From positions 1 to 36,339 of the forward strand of contig JAVBNO010000032.1 of assembly GCA_031551485.1 (NCBI GenBank): DNA of 36,339 nucleotides, read 5' to 3'. The DNA is from JAVBNO01 sp031551485 (GTDB taxonomy: Bacteria; Bacillota; Clostridia; Oscillospirales; Ruminococcaceae). Below, piece by piece: positions 14,224-21,735 of the stretch; position 1 is the first letter of the stretch, and each line of letters begins with the position of its first letter. Under the pieces are notes generated by a model that searched no databases, was not told where the DNA came from, and saw nothing but the letters and a program-made list of their open reading frames with translations. The position numbers and the translations under genes are program-made.

Positions 14224-16344
14224 TTATGACAACTTGCGCTGGTAAAGGCCGCGGGTAAAAGGTTCCTGCAAATCGGCCGCGGGGGCCGACGCGGCGTAAA
14301 GTTTTACTATTTCGCCACAGCGGCGGAGGGATTCACCCGTATAATAGAATGTCACAAAGTCCAAATTTTTCATCAAATCCGGTTTGTCACCCAGGTAAAG
14401 AACGCGGCTGTTGTACAGCTGGCTGATCCGGCGGTCAAAGCATGCGACGGGAAAGCGTTCCCCCAGGCGGTCGGTGACAGCCCCATGGCCGGGACAGTTC
14501 CCGCAACTTTCGCCCTTTAACGGGCAGTTGCGAACGGTCATCAGGGGCAGGCGGCCATAGACAATGGCGCCGACAGGCAAAGGCCCGGCGGACATGGCGG
14601 CAAAATTGCCGCTGTGCAGCTCGAAAGAAAGGGTGGCGTCGCAAAGGCACAGGGGCTCTTTGGCCACAGCCAAAGCGGCTGTATTGAGGATGTTGAGGCC
14701 GTAGTCACCGTGAAGGGCGAATCCCAACGAACGGCCCAGCTCAACGGTGCCCAGGTTGCCCGCCAGCAGCCGATTGACGCCGATTGCCTGGAGAGCCAGC
14801 AGTTGGTCGCGCGCCGTGTTCTGCTCCGCGCCAAAGAGGGCGGGGGGCAGAGAGGCGATGGCCGTTTTTTCCCCGCAGGCGGCCGCCCACCGGGGATTTT
14901 GCAGCCAAACATCGGCCGGGAGCACCCATTCATCGGCAGCGGTTAATAGGGCCTCCGGCAGTTCCGCAGGCGTTTTTTCCCCCTCCGGCGGCCAAAGGGC
15001 AAACTGGACCCGGACGCGGGGTGCCGCGGCTTTGGGCAGTGCGGATTTTTGCGGAGGCTTTGGGGCCGGCCAAGCAGCATATATTTTAGTATGGCCGGCG
15101 GCGCGGGCTGTTTCCAGGGCGGCAAGGGCAGCGGCGCGCAGGGCATTGAGTTTGGAGACGGGCAGCATGAGGCCGGGGGCAATGTCGCAACGGAGGTGAC
15201 GCACTTTGTAAGGGGTGCCGCCGGTTTTTTGCAGGGAACGGGCGGCCAATTCCGCATCAGTGGGGCGGTTTTGGGCTGTTTCGGGGATGTCGCCCATCAC
15301 CTCGGCCCTATGGCCGTCGTCATCCGACACCGTTAAGCGGACGGGGGCATTCGGCCCAAGGGTGAGGGCAAAATCCACCGGGATCCGCTGGGGTTCGTCT
15401 TTGTAAAGCTGTTCCAGCGCTGCCAGCACACCACTTGTGGCCAGCACATCCTCTTTGCCCCGGGTGCCGAACATGGCGGGGCCGCGCCGGCCTGTCCAGT
15501 AACCGTCGGTAAAACCGCCCCGGGAGAAAACCGCCTCCAGGGCGGCCATGTCGGGGGTTTCGCCCCGCAGAGACGCCCGGCAGCCAGTCACCGCCGCCGC
15601 CACATATTCCGGGCGTTTCATTCGCCCTTCGATTTTGGCGGAAGCAATGCCCAGGCTTTCCAGCTGTGGCAACCGGGGAATATATGACATATCTTTTAAA
15701 GAGAGGCTGTGGGCATTGGCGTGGTTTTTGGCCGCGCCGGCGCAGGCAAAGGGCAGGCGGCAGGGCTGGGCGCAAAGGCCCCGGTTGCCGCTGCGCCCCC
15801 CCAGCATGCCGCTTAAATAACAGCCGCCGGAAAGGGAAAAGCACAACGCGCCGTGAACAAACACCTCCAGCTCCATGGAAGTATGGCCGGCAATCGCGGC
15901 AATTTCTTCCCCGCTTAACTCCCGGGCCAGCACACAGCGGGTAAAGCCCATTTTCTCCAGCTGCCGGACCCCCGCCAGATTATGTACCGCCATTTGGGTG
16001 GACGCGTGAAGGGGCATGTCGGGGCAGGTTTGACCAAGCTGCGCCCACAAGCCCAAATCCTGAATGATAAAAGCGTCCACCCCGGCGGCGGCCGCTTGTT
16101 CCACCACCGCCCCGGCCCGGGGCAGCTCGGCGTCCCCCAGCAGCGTATTGAGAGTGAGGTAGACTTTAACCCCCCGGACATGACAAAAAGCGCAGAGGTC
16201 CTTCAGCTCGTCCTCTGCGAAATTTTGGGCGCCCCGGCGGGCGTTAAAATCGCCCACGCCCAAATAAACAGCATCGGCGCCGCAACGGACAGCCGCCACA
16301 AGGGCTTCCCGGCTGCCGGCGGGCGCCAATATTTCCATGGGCAT
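14224..16344 (-). CDS. Peptidase U32 family protein (RlhA-like, two-part)
   Basis: 706 aa. The N-terminal U32 domain starts MEILAPAGSREALVAAVRCG and contains the family's QDLGLWAQLGQ and ELEVFVHGALCFSLSGGCY segments. A Cys cluster follows (SGGCYLSGMLGGRSGNRG, then CAQPCRLPF), matching the iron-sulfur-binding cysteines of U32 proteins. The long C-terminal extension has a second Cys group (CPLKGESCGNCPG). Members of this size resemble E. coli RlhA, needed for hydroxylation of a 23S rRNA cytidine, while others were first described as collagenases, so an RNA-modifying role is more likely than proteolysis. The first ATG is preferred over the one two codons later because AAGGAG lies 8 bases before it. 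It follows zapA by 26 bases. Confidence 0.9.
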   Translation of the reverse strand: MPMEILAPAGSREALVAAVRCGADAVYLGVGDFNARRGAQNFAEDELKDLCAFCHVRGVKVYLTLNTLLGDAELPRAGAVVEQAAAAGVDAFIIQDLGLWAQLGQTCPDMPLHASTQMAVHNLAGVRQLEKMGFTRCVLARELSGEEIAAIAGHTSMELEVFVHGALCFSLSGGCYLSGMLGGRSGNRGLCAQPCRLPFACAGAAKNHANAHSLSLKDMSYIPRLPQLESLGIASAKIEGRMKRPEYVAAAVTGCRASLRGETPDMAALEAVFSRGGFTDGYWTGRRGPAMFGTRGKEDVLATSGVLAALEQLYKDEPQRIPVDFALTLGPNAPVRLTVSDDDGHRAEVMGDIPETAQNRPTDAELAARSLQKTGGTPYKVRHLRCDIAPGLMLPVSKLNALRAAALAALETARAAGHTKIYAAWPAPKPPQKSALPKAAAPRVRVQFALWPPEGEKTPAELPEALLTAADEWVLPADVWLQNPRWAAACGEKTAIASLPPALFGAEQNTARDQLLALQAIGVNRLLAGNLGTVELGRSLGFALHGDYGLNILNTAALAVAKEPLCLCDATLSFELHSGNFAAMSAGPLPVGAIVYGRLPLMTVRNCPLKGESCGNCPGHGAVTDRLGERFPVACFDRRISQLYNSRVLYLGDKPDLMKNLDFVTFYYTGESLRRCGEIVKLYAASAPAADLQEPFTRGLYQRKLS

Positions 16345-16370
16345 ATTTCATTCTCCTTGCGGGTGCCGTT

Positions 16371-16733
16371 TTACTCCATCAACATGGTTTCCACCTGCTG
16401 GCTGCGGATGGTTAATTCTTTGGAAAGATGCTCGATTTGCCGTTTGGCCTCGTCCACCTGCATTCGGGCACGGGCCGCGTCCTCCAGGTATTCGGACAAT
16501 TGGTTGCGCAGGTGGTCGGCCGCCGCCTCGCTTTTTTGCAGGCTGTCCAACAAATTTAAGGCAATCAGCACCAGCGCGTCGTTGACGGAAATGCCTTGGC
16601 GCCGCGTCATCAATTCTTCAATTTGGCTGTTGAGCTGGCCCTCCAGCTCGCGGATGTACGTTTCGGACTCGGTGCTGGCGATGGTGTAGGTATTGCCACA
16701 CACATGCACCCGGTATTTACCAGATTCCTGCAT
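16371..16733 (-). CDS. zapA: Cell division protein ZapA
   Basis: 120 aa. ZapA binds FtsZ and promotes bundling of the Z-ring. The N-terminal globular part (YRVHVCGNTYTIASTESETY, then IRELEGQLNSQIEEL) and the central helix (VNDALVLIALNLLDSLQKSE) match the family. Residues about 75-120 form a coiled coil (RNQLSEYLEDAARARMQVDE, then KRQIEHLSKEL). GGGAGG lies 9 bases before the ATG. In many Firmicutes zapA precedes a U32 peptidase gene, as it does here. A TATAAT -10 element on the minus strand about 80 bases upstream may drive both. Identification is good. Confidence 0.9.
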   Translation of the reverse strand: MQESGKYRVHVCGNTYTIASTESETYIRELEGQLNSQIEELMTRRQGISVNDALVLIALNLLDSLQKSEAAADHLRNQLSEYLEDAARARMQVDEAKRQIEHLSKELTIRSQQVETMLME

Positions 16734-16877
16734 CTGTCACTGCCTCCCCCAGAAACCATTTGTCTTGTCTTCTATATTCATCTTACCATCTCTGTGTCTT
16801 ATTATACAACATTATTTTGTTATAATAAAGGGGAATTGGAAGCTTTTTCTTGTAGGAGATCCACAAAGGGGCAACGG

Positions 16878-16906
16878 TTGCTCAAAAATACCTTTTATGG
16901 TAAAAT
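16878..16906 (+). promoter_or_regulatory. Putative extended -10 promoter of glgP
   Basis: TTGCTC and TAAAAT are 17 bases apart, and TGG immediately precedes the -10. The leader to the glgP start is about 75 bases. Confidence 0.55.
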
Positions 16907-16987
16907 AAATGCTTGTTATTATCGTTAAGGGCTGTCAAAAATAAAGGCGCCTTGGCCTAATTGAAAACTGGTGAAGTAGGGGACGGA

Positions 16988-19378
16988 ATGTGTATGAATA
17001 TTACCCGGGAAGACTTTCAAAAAAAGCTGGAGGCGCAGTTTTGCTTCCAGATGGAGACTTCGCCTTCCCAGGCGTCGGATGAGCAGTTTTACAAAGCCTG
17101 CGCTTTGACAGTGCGGAGTTACCTGGAAGAAAAGCGCCGTATTTTTGTCGCCGATACCGTGAACAAGGGGCGCAAACGGGTGCATTACCTGAGCATGGAA
17201 TTTTTGCTGGGCAAAAATTTACGCAACGCACTTTTCAACTTGCAGCTGACCAACGTAGCCCGTAGCGTGCTGGCGGGTTATGGCGTTAAGCTTGACAACT
17301 TGTTTCAATACGAGCCCGACCCCGGCCTTGGCAATGGGGGACTGGGCCGATTGGCGGCCTGTTATCTGGACGCGCTGGCCACCCAAAGCCTGCCGGCGGG
17401 GGGACACTGTATCCTTTATGAATACGGCATCTTTCGGCAAAAGCTTGGGGCAGAGGGGCAAAGCGAACTGCCCGATTACTGGCTGCCGGGCGGAGATGTC
17501 TGGTTGGATATTGTGCCGGAGCAGGCCGTGTCGGTGCGCTTTGGTGGCAATTTGAGCGAAACCTGGGACGGCCACTACCACGATGTGGACTACCACGACA
17601 GCGAAACGGTATTGGCGGTGCCCTATAATTTATATATCCCCGGCTACAACAGCGACGGGGTGAGTGTGCTGCGGCTTTGGCAGGCCAAAAGCCCCGGCAT
17701 TGACATGGAGAAATTCAACAACGGCGATTATTTAGGCGCCTTTGGACACAACACCCTTTCGGAGACGATCAGCAAAGTGCTGTACCCCAACGACAACCAT
17801 TTCGAAGGCAAGCAGCTGCGGCTGCGCCAGCAATACTTTTTGGCGGCGGCGGCCATGTCGGACATCATCCGGCAGCATATGCTTACCTACAGCACACTGG
17901 AAAACTTTGCGGAGCAAAACGCCGTGCATATCAACGACACCCATCCCACGCTGGCCATTGCCGAGCTGATGCGCCTGTTGCTGGACGAGTGCGGCTATAA
18001 CTGGGACAGCGCCTGGGCGCTGGTGACCAAAACTTTTGCATATACCAACCACACGGTGATGAGCGAAGCGCTGGAGTGCTGGGACGTGGGGCTTTTTCGG
18101 CAATTGCTGCCCCGCATTTATCAGATTATTGTGGAAATTGACGAGCGGTTTACCAGCGCCCTTGCCAAAGAGGGCGTCGACCCCGAAGAAATTGCCCGGC
18201 TGGCCATCTTCCAAAACGGCTATATTCGTATGGCCAATTTATGCGTTATCGCCTCCCACAAAGTCAACGGCGTTTCCAAGCTTCATTCCCAAATCATCAA
18301 AGATCAGCTGTTCCACGGCTATTACAAGCTGACGCCGGATAAATTCACCAACGTCACAAACGGCATCGCCTCCCGCCGGTGGCTTTTGCAAAGCAACCCC
18401 GGGCTGGCCGACTTGATCACCCAGCTGATTGGGGAAGAATATAAAACAGATTTTGCCCAGATTGGAAAGTTGGGGGCGTTTGCCGACCGGCACGACGTGC
18501 TGGAGGCGCTGGCCAAAGTGAAGGCGCGCAACAAAGAGAGCTTTGCCAACTTTTTGAAGGAGAAAACGGGCGTAAGCATTAACCCCTTTTCCATTTTTGA
18601 CGTGCAGGTCAAACGGCTGCATGAATATAAGCGCCAGCATATGAACGCGCTGCATATTCTTTCGTCCTACCTTTACCTGAAAAACAACCCGGGCGCGCCA
18701 TTTGCACCCAAAACATATATCTTCGGGGCCAAGGCCGCCCCAGGATATGTGCTGGCCAAAGAGATTATCCGGTTTATTTTGGCGCTGGGGCGGATGATTG
18801 ACAACGACCCGGCCGTTGCGGAAAAGCTGAAAGTTGTGTTTTTGGAAGAGTACAACGTTACTCTGTCGGAATGGCTGATGCCCGCCAGCGAAATCTCCGA
18901 GCAGATTTCCCTGGCTTCCACCGAAGCGTCAGGCACCGGCAATATGAAGTTAATGCTGAACGGCGCCATCACCCTGGGTACGATGGACGGGGCCAACGTG
19001 GAAATTGCCGACGCCGCCGGGCAGGAAAATATGTTCATCTTCGGCATGCGCGCCGATGAAGTGAAGGCCCGCCAGCCTCACTATAACCCCGGCGAAGTGT
19101 ACGCGCAGGATCCGGTGGTGCGGGAGGCGGTGGACTTCTTGGCCCATTGTCCCGCCTTCCAGGATTTTGGGACCGTGCTGAGCTGTTTCCAAAAGACCGA
19201 CTATTACATGGCCCTTGCGGATTTTGCCGCCTATCGGGAAGCGCAGGCAAAAGCCTCGGCGCTGTACCACAATGTTTACGACTGGCAGCGGATGTCCCTT
19301 TGCAATATTGCCGGGTCAGGGATATTTTGCGCCGACCGGGCGGTTGGGGATTACGCCCGGGACATTTGGCATTTGTAG
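16988..19378 (+). CDS. glgP: Glycogen/starch/alpha-glucan phosphorylase
   Basis: 796 aa from this ATG, the normal family length. It cleaves alpha-1,4-glucans with phosphate to give glucose 1-phosphate, using pyridoxal phosphate. Visible motifs are VHYLSMEFLLGKNLRNAL, EPDPGLGNGGLGRLAACYLD, HINDTHPTLAIAELMRLLLD, TNVTNGIASRRWL, VKRLHEYKRQHMN and EASGTGNMKLMLNGA, whose Lys654 should bind the cofactor. The frame is open back to a TTG at 16961, but AGGGGACGG stands just before ATG 16988 and ATG 16994, so one of these two is the start; they cannot be separated by spacing alone. TAG is the stop, showing that TAG is an ordinary stop here. The final codons overlap the promoter of the next gene. Confidence 0.96.
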   Translation: MCMNITREDFQKKLEAQFCFQMETSPSQASDEQFYKACALTVRSYLEEKRRIFVADTVNKGRKRVHYLSMEFLLGKNLRNALFNLQLTNVARSVLAGYGVKLDNLFQYEPDPGLGNGGLGRLAACYLDALATQSLPAGGHCILYEYGIFRQKLGAEGQSELPDYWLPGGDVWLDIVPEQAVSVRFGGNLSETWDGHYHDVDYHDSETVLAVPYNLYIPGYNSDGVSVLRLWQAKSPGIDMEKFNNGDYLGAFGHNTLSETISKVLYPNDNHFEGKQLRLRQQYFLAAAAMSDIIRQHMLTYSTLENFAEQNAVHINDTHPTLAIAELMRLLLDECGYNWDSAWALVTKTFAYTNHTVMSEALECWDVGLFRQLLPRIYQIIVEIDERFTSALAKEGVDPEEIARLAIFQNGYIRMANLCVIASHKVNGVSKLHSQIIKDQLFHGYYKLTPDKFTNVTNGIASRRWLLQSNPGLADLITQLIGEEYKTDFAQIGKLGAFADRHDVLEALAKVKARNKESFANFLKEKTGVSINPFSIFDVQVKRLHEYKRQHMNALHILSSYLYLKNNPGAPFAPKTYIFGAKAAPGYVLAKEIIRFILALGRMIDNDPAVAEKLKVVFLEEYNVTLSEWLMPASEISEQISLASTEASGTGNMKLMLNGAITLGTMDGANVEIADAAGQENMFIFGMRADEVKARQPHYNPGEVYAQDPVVREAVDFLAHCPAFQDFGTVLSCFQKTDYYMALADFAAYREAQAKASALYHNVYDWQRMSLCNIAGSGIFCADRAVGDYARDIWHL

Positions 19379-19394
19379 AAAAATTTGTTATACT
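19366..19394 (+). promoter_or_regulatory. Promoter of the metalloprotease-sfsA-GyrI-like group
   Basis: TTGGCA and TATACT are 17 bases apart, each matching 5 of 6 consensus bases. The -35 lies in the last codons of glgP. Confidence 0.65.
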
Positions 19395-19432
19395 GGCATT
19401 AAAAGTACAGCAGTGGGGGAAGGATGTCAAAA

Positions 19433-20206
19433 ATGAAGCAGACTTTGCAACGGTTGCTGTGTATTGTTTTGGGTGTGGCAGCCGCCGTTTGCTGCCCGGT
19501 TTCCGCTTTTGCCCAGGGCCAGGCGGTGAAGCCGGTCAGCACTGCCCAATATCAAAAATATATTATGCAAACCTACGGCGTCACCGATGTCTACATCGCG
19601 CCGGAGGCGGCAACCCTTGCCTACAGCGCGCTGGCCAATTTTGACGCGGCCTGCCAGCTCATAGGCACCGAGGCGGCCCAAAAAATCATCAAGCGGTGGG
19701 TGGAGGTCAAACACCAATTCAAGCTGTCGATCACCCTGCCGCAGGGCGCGTTTTATGCCATGATGGGCGACAACGGCGAATTGACGATGCAGGTGGATGT
19801 ATCGGGGCTCGTTTTGCCCAGGGGTTTTGTTTGCCCGGTAAAAAGTGCTGTCCACGAAATGATGCATGCGGCGGATTATGGCGTTTTGGGCGAGTGCAAA
19901 GCCATTTCGACGGCCAAGGGCACCGGGCTTATGGCCGCTGTCAACGGCCCGTATAACGGTTTCACCAATTTGGACCAATACGTTTCGGAGCATGCCGCCT
20001 TTAGTCCCAACGAGGATTTTGCCGATACGGCCGCCATTATGATTGTCAGCGGTGGCAACGCCCCCTGTCGGCTTTCGCCCTCCTCCATCCTTTACCGGAA
20101 ATACGCCGCCGTTTACAGCATGCTGCGCCGGGAGTTTGGCGATGATGCCGTGATGGTGCGGCGGTCGGCCGCCTTTTTGGGCCAGACCCTGCCGGTGGGG
20201 GCGTAG
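19433..20206 (+). CDS. Secreted putative zinc metallopeptidase (HExxH ... EDFAD)
   Basis: 257 aa. A signal peptide (MKQTLQRLLCIVLG, then AAAVCCPVSAFA) with probable cleavage after AFA is followed by a domain carrying HEMMHAADYG (His141, Glu142, His145), a zinc-binding HExxH. About 50 residues later NEDFADTAA at 193-201 offers a third ligand (Glu194 or Asp195). HExxH-x-x-DY followed by an acidic FA(D/E) segment is the layout of the anthrax lethal factor/PPEP-like group of gluzincins, some of which are secreted clostridial Pro-Pro endopeptidases. I infer membership at superfamily level only. ATG 19433 is preferred to ATG 19424 because the AAGGA site is 8 bases from the former and overlaps the latter. 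Its target is unknown, possibly a surface protein. Confidence 0.72.
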   Translation: MKQTLQRLLCIVLGVAAAVCCPVSAFAQGQAVKPVSTAQYQKYIMQTYGVTDVYIAPEAATLAYSALANFDAACQLIGTEAAQKIIKRWVEVKHQFKLSITLPQGAFYAMMGDNGELTMQVDVSGLVLPRGFVCPVKSAVHEMMHAADYGVLGECKAISTAKGTGLMAAVNGPYNGFTNLDQYVSEHAAFSPNEDFADTAAIMIVSGGNAPCRLSPSSILYRKYAAVYSMLRREFGDDAVMVRRSAAFLGQTLPVGA

Positions 20207-20216
20207 GCGCCGGATT

Positions 20217-20951
20217 ATGAAATATGCCCGAATTGTGCCCGCCGTTTTTATCGAGCGGCCCAACCGTTTTATTGCCCGCTGCCTTTTGGACGGCCGGGAA
20301 GTGATTGCCCATGTGAAGAATACCGGCCGCTGTCGGGAGCTTTTGCTGCCCGGGGCGGCTGTTTATTTGCAGTGTCACGACGCCGGCGGCAGCCGCAAAA
20401 CCGCCTATTCCCTGATCGGTGTGGAAAAAGCGCTGCCGGGGGGGTGGGCACTGCCCATTAATATGGACAGCCAGGCCCCCAATGCTGTTGTGGCCGAGTG
20501 GCTTTTGCGGCATCAAAAGGAACCCCGGCTGCCGGGGCTTTCGGCCGCCATCACCCTTTTGCGCCCGGAGGCCGCTTTTGGCGGCGGCCGGTTCGATTTT
20601 TATCTGGAAACGCCGGCACAAAAGGGGTATATTGAGGTTAAAGGCGTTACGCTGGAGGAAAACGGCGCTGCCCTTTTCCCCGACGCCCCCACCCTGCGGG
20701 GAATAAAGCATGTCGAGGCGCTGGCCCAGCTGGCCGAGGCCGGATTTTACACCTGTGTCTTTTTTGTGGTCGCTTTTCAAGGCGCTTCTTTTTTTGCGCC
20801 CAACGACCGCACCCACCCTGCTTTTGGGGCCGCGCTGCAGCAGGCGCAAAAAGCAGGCGTTCACATTGTGGCCTATGACAGCGACATTGCGTCGGACAGT
20901 TTTACGTTGCGGGCGGAAATCCCCGTTCGCTTAGAAGGAGGTGCACATTGA
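20217..20951 (+). CDS. sfsA: SfsA family DNA/RNA nuclease
   Basis: 244 aa, usual family length. The N-terminal OB-like part (FIERPNRFIARCLLDGREVI, then AHVKNTGRCRELLLPGA) is highly typical of SfsA. The C-terminal nuclease fold has FDFYLE (Asp127) and YIEVKGVTL (Glu140, Lys142), a PD-(D/E)xK-type active site, then PDAPTLRGIKHVEAL. SfsA was named for sugar fermentation stimulation in E. coli; the biochemical role in nucleic acid cleavage or binding is still not well defined. It lies 10 bases after the metalloprotease gene, and its stop codon is next to the ribosome site of the following gene. Confidence 0.94.
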   Translation: MKYARIVPAVFIERPNRFIARCLLDGREVIAHVKNTGRCRELLLPGAAVYLQCHDAGGSRKTAYSLIGVEKALPGGWALPINMDSQAPNAVVAEWLLRHQKEPRLPGLSAAITLLRPEAAFGGGRFDFYLETPAQKGYIEVKGVTLEENGAALFPDAPTLRGIKHVEALAQLAEAGFYTCVFFVVAFQGASFFAPNDRTHPAFGAALQQAQKAGVHIVAYDSDIASDSFTLRAEIPVRLEGGAH

Positions 20952-20955
20952 CAGC

Positions 20956-21582
20956 ATGGAAAAAATAGACCCAAAGAAAATGAAGACCCTTTACCAACCG
21001 CCGACAGAGCCGACACTGATTACGGTGCCGCCCATGTCGTTTTATGTCATTGCCGGCACGGGAAGCCCCGCGGATAAAGCCTATGCCGACGTGGTGGGCG
21101 CTTTGTACGCGCTGAGCTACGCGGTGAAGATGCTGCCGAAAAAAGGGCCTGCCCCGGCGGGGTATGTGGAGTATTCGGTCTTTCCGCTGGAGGGAGTGTG
21201 GGATTTGATTCCCGGTGAAACTGTATATGACCCCCGGCACAAGGAAAACTTGGCTTACCGCATGATGATTCGCCAGCCGGATTTTGTGACGCCGGCATTG
21301 GCGGCCGAGGTGCTGGAGGCTGTGAAAGTAAAAAAGCCAAACCCGGCCCTTGGGGGCGCTTGTTTTGAGCAGGCCGAGGAGGGGTTGTGCCTTCAGATGA
21401 TGCACGTCGGTCCCTATGACGACGAGCCCCGGAGCTTTGCCAAAATGGATGCCTTTTGCGAAGCCAATGGGTATGGCCGGGTGGGCAAGACCCACCGGGA
21501 GATTTATTTAGGCGACCCCCGCAAAACCGCGCCCGACAAATTGCGGACGGTACTGCGCTACTCCATTGAAAAATTGGTCTGA
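20956..21582 (+). CDS. GyrI-like small-molecule-binding protein
   Basis: 208 aa from ATG 20956. The protein begins MEKIDPKKMKTLYQPPTEPT and continues ITVPPMSFYVIAGTGSP, which is the usual start of stand-alone GyrI-like (SOUL/BmrR C-terminal fold) proteins of Firmicutes; related members hydrolyse or bind hydrophobic compounds. The later QMMHVGPYDDEPRSFAKMDAF and GRVGKTHREIYLGDPRKTAP segments fit the family. A GTG at 20941 extends the frame by five codons but overlaps the ribosome site GAAGGAGG itself. From ATG 20956 the spacing is long (about 14 bases), so re-initiation after the sfsA stop at 20949-20951 may help. Function is unknown. Confidence 0.88.
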   Translation: MEKIDPKKMKTLYQPPTEPTLITVPPMSFYVIAGTGSPADKAYADVVGALYALSYAVKMLPKKGPAPAGYVEYSVFPLEGVWDLIPGETVYDPRHKENLAYRMMIRQPDFVTPALAAEVLEAVKVKKPNPALGGACFEQAEEGLCLQMMHVGPYDDEPRSFAKMDAFCEANGYGRVGKTHREIYLGDPRKTAPDKLRTVLRYSIEKLV

Positions 21583-21604
21583 TCTATTTCTTGCATATCA
21601 GTGA

Positions 21605-21647
21605 AAGCGGTTTGTTTGCCTTTTGAAGAGGCGAATAAACCGCTTTT
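21605..21647 (+). terminator. Intrinsic terminator after the GyrI-like gene
   Basis: AAGCGGTTT pairs with AAACCGCTT, an inner GCC/GGC pairing extends the stem, and TTTTG follows. The T-run is short. Confidence 0.75.
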
Positions 21648-21691
21648 GTCGCATCTGTTCACAAAAGCCGCTATATTTAAATGGCGATATA

Positions 21692-21700
21692 TGGTATAAT
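21692..21700 (+). promoter_or_regulatory. Extended -10 promoter element of the PEP-utilising enzyme gene
   Basis: TGGTATAAT is a perfect extended -10 element 36 bases before the ATG. No good -35 is visible at the usual distance. Confidence 0.55.
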
Positions 21701-21735
21701 TTGGCCATATTCGTAAACGTGAAAGGAGGGCGCCT

